A stretch of DNA of 44,520 nt from positions 1 to 44,520 of the forward strand of contig JAIRMQ010000005.1 in the NCBI GenBank assembly GCA_031258575.1, in the 5' to 3' direction. The notes beneath the pieces were generated by a model, which saw only the letters and a program-made list of their open reading frames with translations, searched no databases and had not been told where the DNA came from. The stretch's first letter is position 1; every line of letters begins with the position of its first letter. The stretch comes from Holosporaceae bacterium (GTDB taxonomy: Bacteria; Pseudomonadota; Alphaproteobacteria; UBA3830). The translations under genes were made by a program, and so were the position numbers. Positions 8,183 to 17,513 of this stretch are shown here, piece after piece.

Positions 8183-9463
8183 GTGGTAGAGAAAATAAAA
8201 GTACCTGGCAGTCAGACAGTCAATGGTACCGTATGGGTTTCCGGTGCTAAAAATGCAGCTCTTCCGCTTTTAGCTGCTTCGTTGCTTTCATCCGACGGAA
8301 TGGAGCTTCGCAACGTTCCGCCTTTGCTTGATATAGATACAATGTTGGATCTATTGACTCAGCTCGGAGTTATTTGTTCGATTACTAAGAATTCCCCGTG
8401 GGCTAATTCGATAAAGTTAAAAACAGACTCTTTATATAATTTTACGGCTCCTTACGAAATAGTAAAAAAAATGCGTGCTTCTATTCTAGTTTTGGGGCCG
8501 TTATTAGCAAGATTAGGTAGATGTTGCGTATCTCTTCCTGGAGGATGCGCGATAGGGGTGAGACCGATTGATTTACATTTAAAAGGGCTGAAAGCTTTAG
8601 GCGCAGAAATAGACCTTAAAGATGGGTACGTATATGCTAAAGCAATTAAAGGACTAAAAGGAGCCGATTTCCGATTTCCGATTGTGACTGTAACGGGTAC
8701 GGAAAATATTATGATGGCTGCGACTCTTGCCGATGGGGTTACGGTGCTAGAAAATGTAGCGCGCGAGCCAGAGGTTGTTGATCTTGCGAATTGTCTAAAT
8801 AGTATGGGAGCAAAGATTTCGGGTCAGGGCACAGATGTTATTGAAATAAAGGGAGTTAGCAATCTTGGCGGGGCAAAATACAGCGTAATTCCAGATAGAA
8901 TTGAAGCAGGAAGTTATGCAATAGCAGCTGGAATTACCGAAGGAAGAGTCGATTTAATTGGTGGAAATTTTAGGAATGTACTTCAATCCTTTATAGATAA
9001 AATGGAAGAAATAGGATTAATATTCTCAGATATAGAGAATGGAATTCACGTAGAAAGTAGTGGAAAATTGTTATCTACTAGTGTATGTACGTCTCCTTAT
9101 CCTGGATTCCCGACAGATTTACAAGCGCAGACTATGTCTTTGCTTTGCTTAGCTGAAGGAGAATCTGAAATTACAGAAAATATTTGGGAAAATAGGTTTA
9201 TGCATGCAGCAGAACTTATGAGAATGGGAGCTAGTATATCAGTATCAGGGGCTAAAGCGCATATAAAAGGCGTAAAACAATTAACAGGTGCTTCAGTAAT
9301 GGCAACGGACTTGAGAGCATCTTTCGGTCTTATCACTGCGGCTTTATCAGCATCTGGTGACACGACAATTGACAGAGTATATCATATAGACAGAGGTTAT
9401 AGTTGCCTAGAGGAAAAGTTTAAGGGATGTGAGATAACGTTAGAGAGAGTAAAGGGAGGATGA
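8183..9463 (+). CDS. murA: UDP-N-acetylglucosamine 1-carboxyvinyltransferase
   Basis: MurA transfers enolpyruvate from phosphoenolpyruvate to UDP-GlcNAc, the first committed step of peptidoglycan synthesis, in the cytoplasm. The 426-residue protein has the N-terminal SGAKNAALPLLAASLL with the conserved Lys-Asn pair. The active-site loop GGCAIGVRPIDLH carries the fosfomycin-targeted Cys at residue 122. GSYAIAAGITEG and PGFPTDLQAQ follow. The start is a GTG at 8183 with only weak Shine-Dalgarno complementarity. Its end overlaps the ribosome binding site of trxA, so the two are likely co-transcribed. The retained Cys predicts fosfomycin sensitivity of the enzyme itself. Confidence 0.96.
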   Translation: MVEKIKVPGSQTVNGTVWVSGAKNAALPLLAASLLSSDGMELRNVPPLLDIDTMLDLLTQLGVICSITKNSPWANSIKLKTDSLYNFTAPYEIVKKMRASILVLGPLLARLGRCCVSLPGGCAIGVRPIDLHLKGLKALGAEIDLKDGYVYAKAIKGLKGADFRFPIVTVTGTENIMMAATLADGVTVLENVAREPEVVDLANCLNSMGAKISGQGTDVIEIKGVSNLGGAKYSVIPDRIEAGSYAIAAGITEGRVDLIGGNFRNVLQSFIDKMEEIGLIFSDIENGIHVESSGKLLSTSVCTSPYPGFPTDLQAQTMSLLCLAEGESEITENIWENRFMHAAELMRMGASISVSGAKAHIKGVKQLTGASVMATDLRASFGLITAALSASGDTTIDRVYHIDRGYSCLEEKFKGCEITLERVKGG

Positions 9464-9464
9464 T

Positions 9465-9770
9465 ATGGAAGCTGTAAGTGAAGATAACTTTGAAACTGAA
9501 GTCTTAAAAAATGATTTTGCAGTGGTAGATTTTTATGCAGATTGGTGCGGGCCGTGTCGGATGATTTCTCCTATACTAGATGGAATTCAATCGGACCTTA
9601 ATGTAAAAATTGTAAAAGTTAATATTGATGAAAGTCCTAATATTGCCTCGCAATATGGAGTTATGAGTATCCCTACTCTGGTTATATTCAAAAATGGAGA
9701 GAAAATGTCGACTAATGTTGGAGCAGCATCAAAGGCTAGAATAGTTGATTGGATTGAATCTTATAAATAA
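9465..9770 (+). CDS. trxA: Thioredoxin
   Basis: A cytoplasmic dithiol reductant for ribonucleotide reductase and other disulfides. The product is 101 residues, slightly under the usual 105-110. It has the active site DWCGPCRM (Cys28 and Cys31) and the cis-proline loop SIPTLVIFKNG. The ATG at 9465 is directly preceded by GGGAGGA, which lies within the end of murA; only one base separates the two genes. It is followed by rsmG after 9 bases, which suggests one transcript from murA through addA. Confidence 0.95.
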   Translation: MEAVSEDNFETEVLKNDFAVVDFYADWCGPCRMISPILDGIQSDLNVKIVKVNIDESPNIASQYGVMSIPTLVIFKNGEKMSTNVGAASKARIVDWIESYK

Positions 9771-9779
9771 ACCTCTTAA

Positions 9780-10367
9780 GTGAAAGATTTTTCTAAAAAT
9801 GTTCCACGTGAAACGTTGGAGAAATTTAGAGTTTATCGGGAGCTCCTTGTAAAATGGCAAAAAGCCATAAATTTAGTTTCACGTGGAACATTAAATGATG
9901 TTTGGAGCTGCCATATTAATGACAGTCTTCAAATAGTTCCCTATATAACCGCGAGAAAAGTTTTGGATATCGGATCTGGAGCTGGTTTCCCAGGAATGAT
10001 TTTAGCGATGATAGGAGGATTTGATGTCATATGCGTTGATTCAGATAAACGAAAAACAATTTTTCTTGAGGAAGTTGCTCGGCTTACAAAAACATGTGTT
10101 ACAGTAATAAACGACAGAGTAGAAAACCTAACTAATTTAGATGTTGGTGTTATTTGTGCAAGAGGATTCTCAAATTTATCCAATCTTGTTGAAATAATAA
10201 ATAGTTTTAAGTCATCTCCAATAGGTGTTTTTTTAAAAGGAACAAAGGTAAAAGGCGAAATTGAAGATGCTTCTACTTTATTTGATTTTAGATACGAATT
10301 ACATGATGTAGATCCAAGTAAAAAAATTATAGTAATCAATTCGGTAACGAGGAAAAATGCAATATAA
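9780..10367 (+). CDS. rsmG: 16S rRNA (guanine527-N7)-methyltransferase
   Basis: RsmG (GidB) methylates G527 of 16S rRNA using S-adenosylmethionine. The 195-residue protein has the family N-terminus ending in LVKWQKAINLVS, the SAM-binding KVLDIGSGAGFPG (about residues 60-72) and the acidic IVINSV strand end. The start is a GTG at 9780. The codons for NVPRETL and LVSRGTL embed two parS-like centromere sites, a known habit of gidB genes near the origin. However, parA and parB, often downstream of gidB, are not here; addB follows instead, overlapping the rsmG end by 11 bases. Loss of RsmG in other bacteria gives low-level streptomycin resistance. Confidence 0.93.
   Translation: MKDFSKNVPRETLEKFRVYRELLVKWQKAINLVSRGTLNDVWSCHINDSLQIVPYITARKVLDIGSGAGFPGMILAMIGGFDVICVDSDKRKTIFLEEVARLTKTCVTVINDRVENLTNLDVGVICARGFSNLSNLVEIINSFKSSPIGVFLKGTKVKGEIEDASTLFDFRYELHDVDPSKKIIVINSVTRKNAI
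9800..9815. promoter_or_regulatory. parS-like site 1
   Basis: TGTTCCACGTGAAACG matches the ParB-binding consensus TGTTTCACGTGAAACA at 14 of 16 positions, with the CACGTG core intact. It lies in the first codons of rsmG. ParB loaded here would organise and segregate the chromosome near its origin. Confidence 0.75.
9875..9890. promoter_or_regulatory. parS-like site 2
   Basis: AGTTTCACGTGGAACA matches the same 16-base consensus at 14 of 16 positions. Read on the opposite strand it becomes nearly identical to site 1 (TGTTCCACGTGAAACT), so the two sites form an inverted pair. Their centres are 75 bases apart. Two such sites so close together are very unlikely to be chance. Confidence 0.75.
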
Positions 10368-12690
10368 GATTCCTGGGTGTAGTAATTTTATAGAGCGGAT
10401 AGTGGATATTCTTCAGAATCATCCTCGTGTTGAATATATTTTCCTTCCAAATGCTAATATTTGCAATGAGATAAAAAAAAGACTGATAAACAAAGGTGAT
10501 ATTATTCTTCCGAAATTGATTTCGATTTCCGATATAATACCATTCGATAGTATGAAGATTGTCTATATCTTGATTGGTTTTCTGAGATCAAAATATAATG
10601 ACGTTCCGCTTTATACATTATATAAAATTGCTGTTAGTCTTTCTTTGTTTATAAAAGAATTGATTTTGAATAATGTTGACATTGGAATGATTAAAGCTCC
10701 ATCTGAATTTTGTAAATATTTGACTTATATAGAAGGTTTAATACATAGTTCTATTAGTGTTCCTGAAATGAAGAGGATCCTGGATCTGATGCAACGAAAA
10801 AAGGAATTATTTCTAAAGTCTATAAAAAACAAATGCATTGCAACTATTTGCATTGATGATAACTACTGGAAACCTCTTTTAGGGATTGCGAATGAGAATG
10901 GAATTGCTATTTTTTGCGATGGTTGTAATGAGGATTTTCCTGATAATACAATCGAACTAATGGAATTTTCTTCGCAGTTTGATGAAGGATTCGGCATTGC
11001 TTTGATTATAAAAAAAGCTATTTTAGAGCAAAAGACAGTTTTAGTGGTTTCAAGCGATGCTGACTTGAACTTAATCGTTAAATCCGAATTAAATTATTTA
11101 ATTGCAGATGATTTCTGTTCTATGAAGAATACTTTGTTGGAATTTCTGGTCATTAATATGCTTGAAAAGCAATATGAATGCTGTTCCGTGATAAAGGTTA
11201 TCAAACAAATTAACTTTCAAATGGGATTACGAATCGAATCTTTTTTTAGGAATCTCAGAACAGTTCCTAAGAATTTTTTTGATGCTTTCAATCTATATCT
11301 TAAAAAAGACTCGCAGTTTATGGAAATTATAGATACAATGCATTCAATTTCACTTGAATCATCAGGCGGTAAGTCATTCTCGGAATGGATGGCAATTTAT
11401 CGCAATTTATTGAGTTTATTAGGAACGACAAACACATTAGACCTTACCAATATAGATACTAAAAAAGTTTCCTTAGAAGAATTTTGTGTTTTTTTAAAGA
11501 ATCTTATATCACAAAAAAGCGAGACCATTGCTCCTAATGTAACGTTTTTAACTCCTATGAATGCGTGTTTTTTAGAACCGGATCTTGTTATTATCGCGGA
11601 TGCAAAAGAAAAATCGCTGTCATCCACTGAGAATAATTGCTGGATTCCAGAGTTTTTACTCAAAAATTTCGGCATGAAATCCACAGTTGATGAGAATAAG
11701 CTTCTACGACAAGCATTTGATTTTTTAGTTAGAAAGAAGCACGTGATAATCACAGAATCTTCTTTAATAAAAAGAGAAAAGCTTCAGAGATATAAATATC
11801 TGAGCAAATTAATTATAGATTTGGGTGTAAAAAAAACAAATTGGATTAATGATGTTATCAAAAATGTCAGAAAATCATATAAACCAGAAATAATAAAATT
11901 CGAAAAACCGGTTGTTCCTATTAATGTCTGCCCCAAAAATTTTTGGGTATCTGATTTGGAAATGTTAATTAGAAATCCATATGCTTTTTATGCTAAAAAG
12001 ATTCTAAAATTAAGTGAAGCTAATCGAATCAACGAACCTAACCGTGGAGATTATATACACAAAGTACTTGAAAAGTTTATAAAAACCGCGAAAGATAAAA
12101 CAAATATTAAGGAGCTAAAAAGAATCTCGAAAGAGGTTTTAGAGAACGCTTGGATACAGCCATCCTATTTTGGAATATGGTATTTTCGTTTAGATAAGAT
12201 TCTTTCTTTTGCAGTACGAAATATACAAAATGTTAGTAAATGCTATGCGGAAGTTTCAGGGGATTTCTCTATAAAATTATCGGAAACTTGCGAAGTTAAG
12301 ATATCATGTCGCGTTGATAGGGTAGACGTAGATACAGACGGAAATATTTCTATAGTAGATTATAAAACCGGCCAAGTTCCTACCAGATCGCAAATTTTTA
12401 GCGGGCAAAGCGTACAGTTACCTATTGCATCCATTGTAGCTTCTAAGGGAGGTTTTCTATTGGAGAAGACCACTGTAAGAGAATTATCCTTCTGGAAATT
12501 AGGTTCTCATAATGGAGGGAAAATTATTTCTATTTCCAGGAATGAGGATGAAATTCAACTTTTAAACGATACAACTGAAAAAATGCTAGAAAAATTGGTT
12601 ACTCAGAATTGTTACGATGTTATTGTCAGTTCTGTATATGACAATCCATATGTACATCTTTCAAGAATAAAAGAACTAAATTATGCTTAA
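10357..12690 (+). CDS. addB: AddB-type subunit of the double-strand-break helicase-nuclease
   Basis: AddB pairs with AddA to resect broken DNA ends and load RecA, the functional counterpart of RecBCD. The call rests on adjacency to addA and the C-terminal PD-(D/E)XK nuclease domain. That domain begins at FWVSDLEMLIRNPYAFYAKK, with RGDYIHKVLEKF, and its catalytic strands read VDRVDVDTDG then ISIVDYKTG. The N-terminal helicase-like half is degenerate and shows no Walker A, as in other alphaproteobacterial AddB proteins. At 777 residues it is clearly shorter than the usual near-1000. It overlaps rsmG by 11 bases and addA by 8 bases, so translation is coupled. The start has GAGGA just upstream. 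Confidence 0.85.
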   Translation: MQYKIPGCSNFIERIVDILQNHPRVEYIFLPNANICNEIKKRLINKGDIILPKLISISDIIPFDSMKIVYILIGFLRSKYNDVPLYTLYKIAVSLSLFIKELILNNVDIGMIKAPSEFCKYLTYIEGLIHSSISVPEMKRILDLMQRKKELFLKSIKNKCIATICIDDNYWKPLLGIANENGIAIFCDGCNEDFPDNTIELMEFSSQFDEGFGIALIIKKAILEQKTVLVVSSDADLNLIVKSELNYLIADDFCSMKNTLLEFLVINMLEKQYECCSVIKVIKQINFQMGLRIESFFRNLRTVPKNFFDAFNLYLKKDSQFMEIIDTMHSISLESSGGKSFSEWMAIYRNLLSLLGTTNTLDLTNIDTKKVSLEEFCVFLKNLISQKSETIAPNVTFLTPMNACFLEPDLVIIADAKEKSLSSTENNCWIPEFLLKNFGMKSTVDENKLLRQAFDFLVRKKHVIITESSLIKREKLQRYKYLSKLIIDLGVKKTNWINDVIKNVRKSYKPEIIKFEKPVVPINVCPKNFWVSDLEMLIRNPYAFYAKKILKLSEANRINEPNRGDYIHKVLEKFIKTAKDKTNIKELKRISKEVLENAWIQPSYFGIWYFRLDKILSFAVRNIQNVSKCYAEVSGDFSIKLSETCEVKISCRVDRVDVDTDGNISIVDYKTGQVPTRSQIFSGQSVQLPIASIVASKGGFLLEKTTVRELSFWKLGSHNGGKIISISRNEDEIQLLNDTTEKMLEKLVTQNCYDVIVSSVYDNPYVHLSRIKELNYA

Positions 12691-15600
12691 AGAAACCAAT
12701 GATATTTCTGCATCAATGTGGATTTCCGCGTCTGCAGGAACGGGAAAGACTAAAAGTTTAATAGATAGAATTATAGCTCTTCTACTGAATAACGTAAAAC
12801 CATCTAAAATTCTTTGTTTGACATATACTAATGCTGCTGCCTCAGAAATGTTAGCAAGATTATCCGATTATTTATTGAGATTCAAACAGATTTCAGAAAA
12901 TGATCTTAAAATAGAATTATCTAATATTGGATTTGAAGAATCACTTATGGGAACAGCTAAAAAATTGTACGATAGAAGCATAAATGAGGAGTGGGTTTCT
13001 ATTCAAACGATTCACAGCTTTTGTTTCGACTTAATCAAAAAATTTCCAATGGAAACCGGTTTGTTTCCGGGGATAAAACTATGCGACAATTATTATCAGC
13101 AGCAACTAATAAGAGAGTCTATAAAAGAAGTCTTATCGGACGAAAAATATGAATCATCTTGGCAGATTATTTCTGAATATACAACTGATATTTCAGATTT
13201 TGTTATAAACTACACTATGGATGTTAAGCGTTTTGTAGATAAAATTGGAAATTTCAAGCAGCATTACGCTGATTTTTTCAATGTCGATAGTCATATAATG
13301 GATCAGGATGATAAAAAAATAGACGAAATATTGATTCCTTCATTGCTTGGTAAAAATTACAGAGAAATTTTTTCGGAATTGGCGCAGATTTTATTTAACG
13401 GTGGAGCAAGCGATAGGAAATCTGCGAAAATTTTGCAAGAAAATGCGATTGATCTGACTGAAGAATTAATAGAAGTATTCATTACGGAGCGAGGAACGAT
13501 TCGTGCAAGGTTATGTAGTAACGCCATTTCTGATCCTGGTTTTTTAGATCATATAAAAAACGTAGCGGTTAAAATATTGGAATTTTGGAATCTTAAAAAA
13601 CGATATATTTCCGGGAAAGTTAATATCGCTTTTTTTGAAATTATCGAGAAGATACTCGATAAATTTCAAAAGAAAAAGATAGCTAATCATCTTTTAGATT
13701 TTAATGATCTTATTCTGTTTTCGTTATCTCTGTTAGAAAATATCGATTTGGTAAAATACAAAACAAATGGTGGAGCAGATCATATATTGATAGACGAGGC
13801 TCAGGATACTTCTCCAGAGCAATGGGAAGTTATAAAAGCTATTACTGGAGATTTATCGAGTAAAACGATTTTTGTCGTTGGAGATGAAAAACAATCGATA
13901 TATTCCTTTCAAGGAGCGGATATTAAATTTTTCAGTAAAGTGCATAGTTATTTTGAGAAAAATGCGTATTACAGTGGAAAAAAAATTCATAATTTGGAGC
14001 TTAGTAAATCATATAGAACAACCGGGAATATTCTTTCGTTTGTGGATGAAGTTTTTTCGGAAAAATTTCATAAAGTTCGCCATTCAACAGTGCGTAATTC
14101 TGAATCTGGAGTGGTTGAGATAATTGATCTTTTCGAAGATGATTCAGAAATGCTTCAAGATCAAAACACGAGTAACAAAACTTCTGATTACATAGCTTCG
14201 TTCATCAAAAAAATGATTGTTGAGAAAGTACTGGTGGAATCAAGAAACCGCGCCGCTCAACCATCTGATTTTTTAATTTTATTTCAACACCGCAATATGC
14301 AGGTTATGAAAAGTATAGTTCGTGCTTTAAAGGAAATAAATATTCCAGTAAGTGGTGTTGATCGAGTACTTTTAAAAGATGAACTAATCGTTGAGGATTT
14401 AATTTCTTTAGCGGAATTTGCTATTTTTCCGCTTGACGATTTAATGTGCGCTCGAGTTCTAAAGTCTCCGATTGTTGGTATAACAGAAAGTGATCTGCAA
14501 AAAATTTGCTTAGATAGGGGAAATAATCATCTTTGGGATTATTTAAAATCTATTGATTGGCCATTTGGCAAATTAGAGGATTATGTCGATAAAGCTCTCA
14601 AACTATCTGCCTATGATTTTTTCATTTACGTTTTAAATAACGGAGCCAAAGAAAAATTTATTGGTCGATTAGGAGAGAAGTGTCTTGATCCTCTATATGA
14701 ATTTCTCGAATTAGCTTTGGAACATGACACATCTTTGCAGCTTTTTATAGAATGGTTCCATTCTTTCGAACATGAGATTAAGAGAGATTCATCTTCTCAC
14801 GAAAATGCGGTAAAACTTATGACAGTTCACGCCTCGAAAGGTTTGCAATCTCCTTTTATTATTTTAGCTGATAGCCATTTTGTAAAAAACAAAAACAAAA
14901 AGATTTTAAGAACAGAGGAAGGAAATCTTTTTTGGGATTTTTCGGAAAATTACAGAACAGAAGCTATAACAAAAATGTATTCGGTTCAAAAACAAGCTGA
15001 TTATGAAGAGTTTTATCGATTGCTATACGTTGCGATGACTAGAGCTGAAGATTTTCTGTGTATTTTAGGTGAAAAACATAAAAAAGCTTTAGACGAAAAA
15101 AGCTGGTATAAGTCGATACTGCAAAAAAATTCCAAATTCGAGAGAGTCGATTCTGATAATCTTTATAGACTAGGAAGCTATACGCATATGGCTGCTAAGA
15201 AACAATTTTCTGAAGAAGCTGTTCCCTGTAGCGATATTCCTGCTTGGTTTTACGAGAAGATCCCTTTACCAACAGTGAAAATAGATCAAATAAAAACACC
15301 GCAAATGGTCTATGGAGATTGTGTGCATGCGTTACTAAATGAGATGCCAATTTATATGGATTGCTACGACAAAATAGCGAATCAGTTATTGGAAAATTTT
15401 GATTTAACGCAAGCAGAAAAAGAAAATGCGAAAGCAGAGGCTTATTCAGTTCTTAAAAAATTCGATTTTTTATTTGATTCAAACGCGTTATCAGAAGTTT
15501 CTTTCGCATATGACGGAAAAGAATTAAGACCTGATAAGGTCGCATTTTTAAATGTATTATGGATTGTGGATTTCAAAACTGGCAATCCCAAAGAAATAAT

Positions 15601-15724
15601 TCCAAGCGAATACGTTTTTCAGCTTAAACTATATCAGGAAGCCGTTCAAAAGATACTAAAACCAAAGCAAATAAAAACCGCTATCCTGTGGACCCAGAAT
15701 CAGAATTTAGTTGAGATTGCATAA
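12683..15724 (+). CDS. addA: AddA helicase-nuclease subunit
   Basis: A UvrD-like superfamily 1 helicase with a C-terminal nuclease that works with AddB in double-strand-break repair. The 1013-residue protein has Walker A SASAGTGKTKSL (residues 15-26), motif Ia LTYTNAAASEM, QTIHSFC and Walker B HILIDEAQDTSPEQW. Motif III is VGDEKQSIYSFQGAD, motif V is VKLMTVHASKGLQ and motif VI is RLLYVAMTRAEDFL. The nuclease domain follows, with LRPDKVAFLN and WIVDFKTG. It is somewhat shorter than free-living alphaproteobacterial AddA (about 1150). Its start lies within the end of addB. The convergent cca gene begins 8 bases after it. Confidence 0.95.
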   Translation: MLKETNDISASMWISASAGTGKTKSLIDRIIALLLNNVKPSKILCLTYTNAAASEMLARLSDYLLRFKQISENDLKIELSNIGFEESLMGTAKKLYDRSINEEWVSIQTIHSFCFDLIKKFPMETGLFPGIKLCDNYYQQQLIRESIKEVLSDEKYESSWQIISEYTTDISDFVINYTMDVKRFVDKIGNFKQHYADFFNVDSHIMDQDDKKIDEILIPSLLGKNYREIFSELAQILFNGGASDRKSAKILQENAIDLTEELIEVFITERGTIRARLCSNAISDPGFLDHIKNVAVKILEFWNLKKRYISGKVNIAFFEIIEKILDKFQKKKIANHLLDFNDLILFSLSLLENIDLVKYKTNGGADHILIDEAQDTSPEQWEVIKAITGDLSSKTIFVVGDEKQSIYSFQGADIKFFSKVHSYFEKNAYYSGKKIHNLELSKSYRTTGNILSFVDEVFSEKFHKVRHSTVRNSESGVVEIIDLFEDDSEMLQDQNTSNKTSDYIASFIKKMIVEKVLVESRNRAAQPSDFLILFQHRNMQVMKSIVRALKEINIPVSGVDRVLLKDELIVEDLISLAEFAIFPLDDLMCARVLKSPIVGITESDLQKICLDRGNNHLWDYLKSIDWPFGKLEDYVDKALKLSAYDFFIYVLNNGAKEKFIGRLGEKCLDPLYEFLELALEHDTSLQLFIEWFHSFEHEIKRDSSSHENAVKLMTVHASKGLQSPFIILADSHFVKNKNKKILRTEEGNLFWDFSENYRTEAITKMYSVQKQADYEEFYRLLYVAMTRAEDFLCILGEKHKKALDEKSWYKSILQKNSKFERVDSDNLYRLGSYTHMAAKKQFSEEAVPCSDIPAWFYEKIPLPTVKIDQIKTPQMVYGDCVHALLNEMPIYMDCYDKIANQLLENFDLTQAEKENAKAEAYSVLKKFDFLFDSNALSEVSFAYDGKELRPDKVAFLNVLWIVDFKTGNPKEIIPSEYVFQLKLYQEAVQKILKPKQIKTAILWTQNQNLVEIA

Positions 15725-15732
15725 ACTATTCT

Positions 15733-16905
15733 TCACTTCTTTCGATATTGAAGTAGATGCTTGGAAGCGAGAGACTTGCATTCTTCCGGAGATATATTAT
15801 TGTCAAGCCAATGCTGCTTGACTGCCATCATAACTTTTTTAAGTTCGTCTTTTGTTGGAAAGAAGCTTTTTAAATCATCTGCTTTTAGTTGGAAATCAAT
15901 GTAATCTGAACGACAAAAATCAAGTAACTCTTTCAATGAAATATCGGAGGCTTTTTCATTTAAAAATGAATTTACTGTAATAAATTTTACATAGAATTCT
16001 CTGTATTCTTTTTTGGTCCTTTTTAATTGCTGGAATAACTGAGAAAAATCCACGATTTTTAAATTAATCATTTCTCGAATATTTTTAGGGAAATTATATT
16101 CTTTCGGAGGTTTCGCGAATTTTAATAACATCGCAAATCTTTCGGAAGCAGATAGAGAGTCGAATATTTTTAATTTCTCACATGCATTCAGAGAATCAGT
16201 TTTCAAGAGGAAAAGTTCATCTAAAACTTCTCGCATAATTAATACTGCTTTGTACGAATCTGGAGTTGCAAATATTTTTAGTAGTTCAGAGATAATTCTT
16301 TCACTGGACAATATTCTGAGATTGGTTTTTAACTTGGAAATTATATTTAAGTATTCTTGATTACATCGATAATTCCCATAGGTAACTACAAAACGAAAAT
16401 ATCGAAGTATTCTCAGGTAATCTTCTTCTATGCGTTTTTGCGCGTTACCTATGAATCTGATGTTCTTGTTCCTAATATCTTTGATTCCGGAGTTGTAATC
16501 ATAAATTTCTCCTTCTTTATCCATATAGATTGCATTTATTGTGAAGTCGCGTCTTGCAGCATCAGCTTCAAAAGATTTTGTAAATTTCACTTCTGTATGC
16601 CTTCCGAAGGCTTTTACGTCTTCGCGTAGGGTCGTAATTTCATATGGCTTGTTTTTGTAAACAACTAATACGGAGCCATATTTTATTCCTGTCGGAACAA
16701 AGTACAGGTTATTGGCGTTGCAAATGTCCAATATTTCTACTGGAGTGGCAGTTGTTGCGATGTCTATGTCAGAAAATTCTATATCCATGAGAAAATTCCG
16801 AACGGCACCGCCCACTATTCTTGCTGCATATCCGTATTTTTCGATTAAATCCAAAATAAAAAAAGCTTTCCCATCTATCGGGGATTTTTTTTTTAGATAA
16901 TCCAT
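15733..16905 (-). CDS. cca: CCA tRNA nucleotidyltransferase / poly(A) polymerase family
   Basis: A class II nucleotidyltransferase that adds or repairs the 3' CCA of tRNAs (or adds poly(A) tails). The 390-residue protein shows RIVGGAVRNFL, the metal-binding SDIDIATTATP and the flexible-loop region ITTLREDV. ARRDFTINAIY and RIEEDYLRILRYFRF complete the pattern. Both enzyme subtypes share these motifs. CCA addition is the likelier function because the tRNA-His gene in this window lacks an encoded CCA. It is transcribed against its neighbours; its start faces xseB across a 55-base divergent promoter region. Confidence 0.9.
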   Translation of the reverse strand: MDYLKKKSPIDGKAFFILDLIEKYGYAARIVGGAVRNFLMDIEFSDIDIATTATPVEILDICNANNLYFVPTGIKYGSVLVVYKNKPYEITTLREDVKAFGRHTEVKFTKSFEADAARRDFTINAIYMDKEGEIYDYNSGIKDIRNKNIRFIGNAQKRIEEDYLRILRYFRFVVTYGNYRCNQEYLNIISKLKTNLRILSSERIISELLKIFATPDSYKAVLIMREVLDELFLLKTDSLNACEKLKIFDSLSASERFAMLLKFAKPPKEYNFPKNIREMINLKIVDFSQLFQQLKRTKKEYREFYVKFITVNSFLNEKASDISLKELLDFCRSDYIDFQLKADDLKSFFPTKDELKKVMMAVKQHWLDNNISPEECKSLASKHLLQYRKK

Positions 16906-16960
16906 TGTTTTAATATTCGGTACATATGTATTCTATAGCACAACTGTAGAGGATAACGCT

Positions 16961-17206
16961 ATGTCGGCACAGAAAGAAATTAACAAGATGGAGTTCGAGG
17001 AAGCTCTTGGCGAGCTGGAAACTATTGTAAAAACTCTGGAAGAAGGCAAGTCTTCTTTAAAAGACTCTGTTAATTTGTATGAACGTGGTACGATGCTAAA
17101 AAAGCACTGTGATGAAATATTAGAGTCAGTACAATTAAGGATTAATCAAATATCTTCTGATAAAGATGGTAATCTAAAAATAGAACCAAGTGAAATGGAG
17201 TTATAA
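16961..17206 (+). CDS. xseB: Exodeoxyribonuclease VII small subunit
   Basis: XseB is the small helical subunit that regulates the XseA nuclease, which digests single-stranded DNA from both ends. The 81-residue product has the signature MEFEEALGELETIVKTLEEG, SLKDSVNLYERGTMLKKHC and an acidic helical tail, the standard pattern and length. AGAGG lies 8-9 bases before the ATG at 16961. It is the first gene of a tight xseB-yggT-folD run. The large subunit gene is not in this window. Confidence 0.93.
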   Translation: MSAQKEINKMEFEEALGELETIVKTLEEGKSSLKDSVNLYERGTMLKKHCDEILESVQLRINQISSDKDGNLKIEPSEMEL

Positions 17207-17512
17207 ATGGATATTATAGTAGTTCCTGTGTTGTTACTTATAAAAGCTGTTATAGCGCTCGCTATTGTGACAGTTGTGACAAGTGTTTTACTGAGCTGGA
17301 TAGTAACAGCCAATATATTAAATGTTCGAAATGAATTTGTTTATGCGTTTATTTCGTCAATTTCTAGGATCGCTGAGTTTATGCTGCGTCCAGTAAGAGA
17401 AAGAATTCCGATTAGTGTCACTGGGGCGTTGGACATATCTCCTGTAATCCTTATTCTGCTTTTGAGTTTTCTTGAAAATATCGTAAATCGTATTCTTATT
17501 CGGTTAATGTAG
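17207..17512 (+). CDS. YggT family membrane protein
   Basis: A 101-residue integral membrane protein of the YggT family. Its function is not settled; relatives are linked to osmotic tolerance or cell-division/membrane biogenesis. It has a long N-terminal hydrophobic stretch, the loop FVYAFISSISRIAEFMLRPVRERIP (the family signature around LRPVR-R-IP) and a second hydrophobic stretch with DISPVILILLL. The ATG follows the xseB stop with no gap, so translation is probably coupled. Confidence 0.88.
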   Translation: MDIIVVPVLLLIKAVIALAIVTVVTSVLLSWIVTANILNVRNEFVYAFISSISRIAEFMLRPVRERIPISVTGALDISPVILILLLSFLENIVNRILIRLM

Positions 17513-17513
17513 T

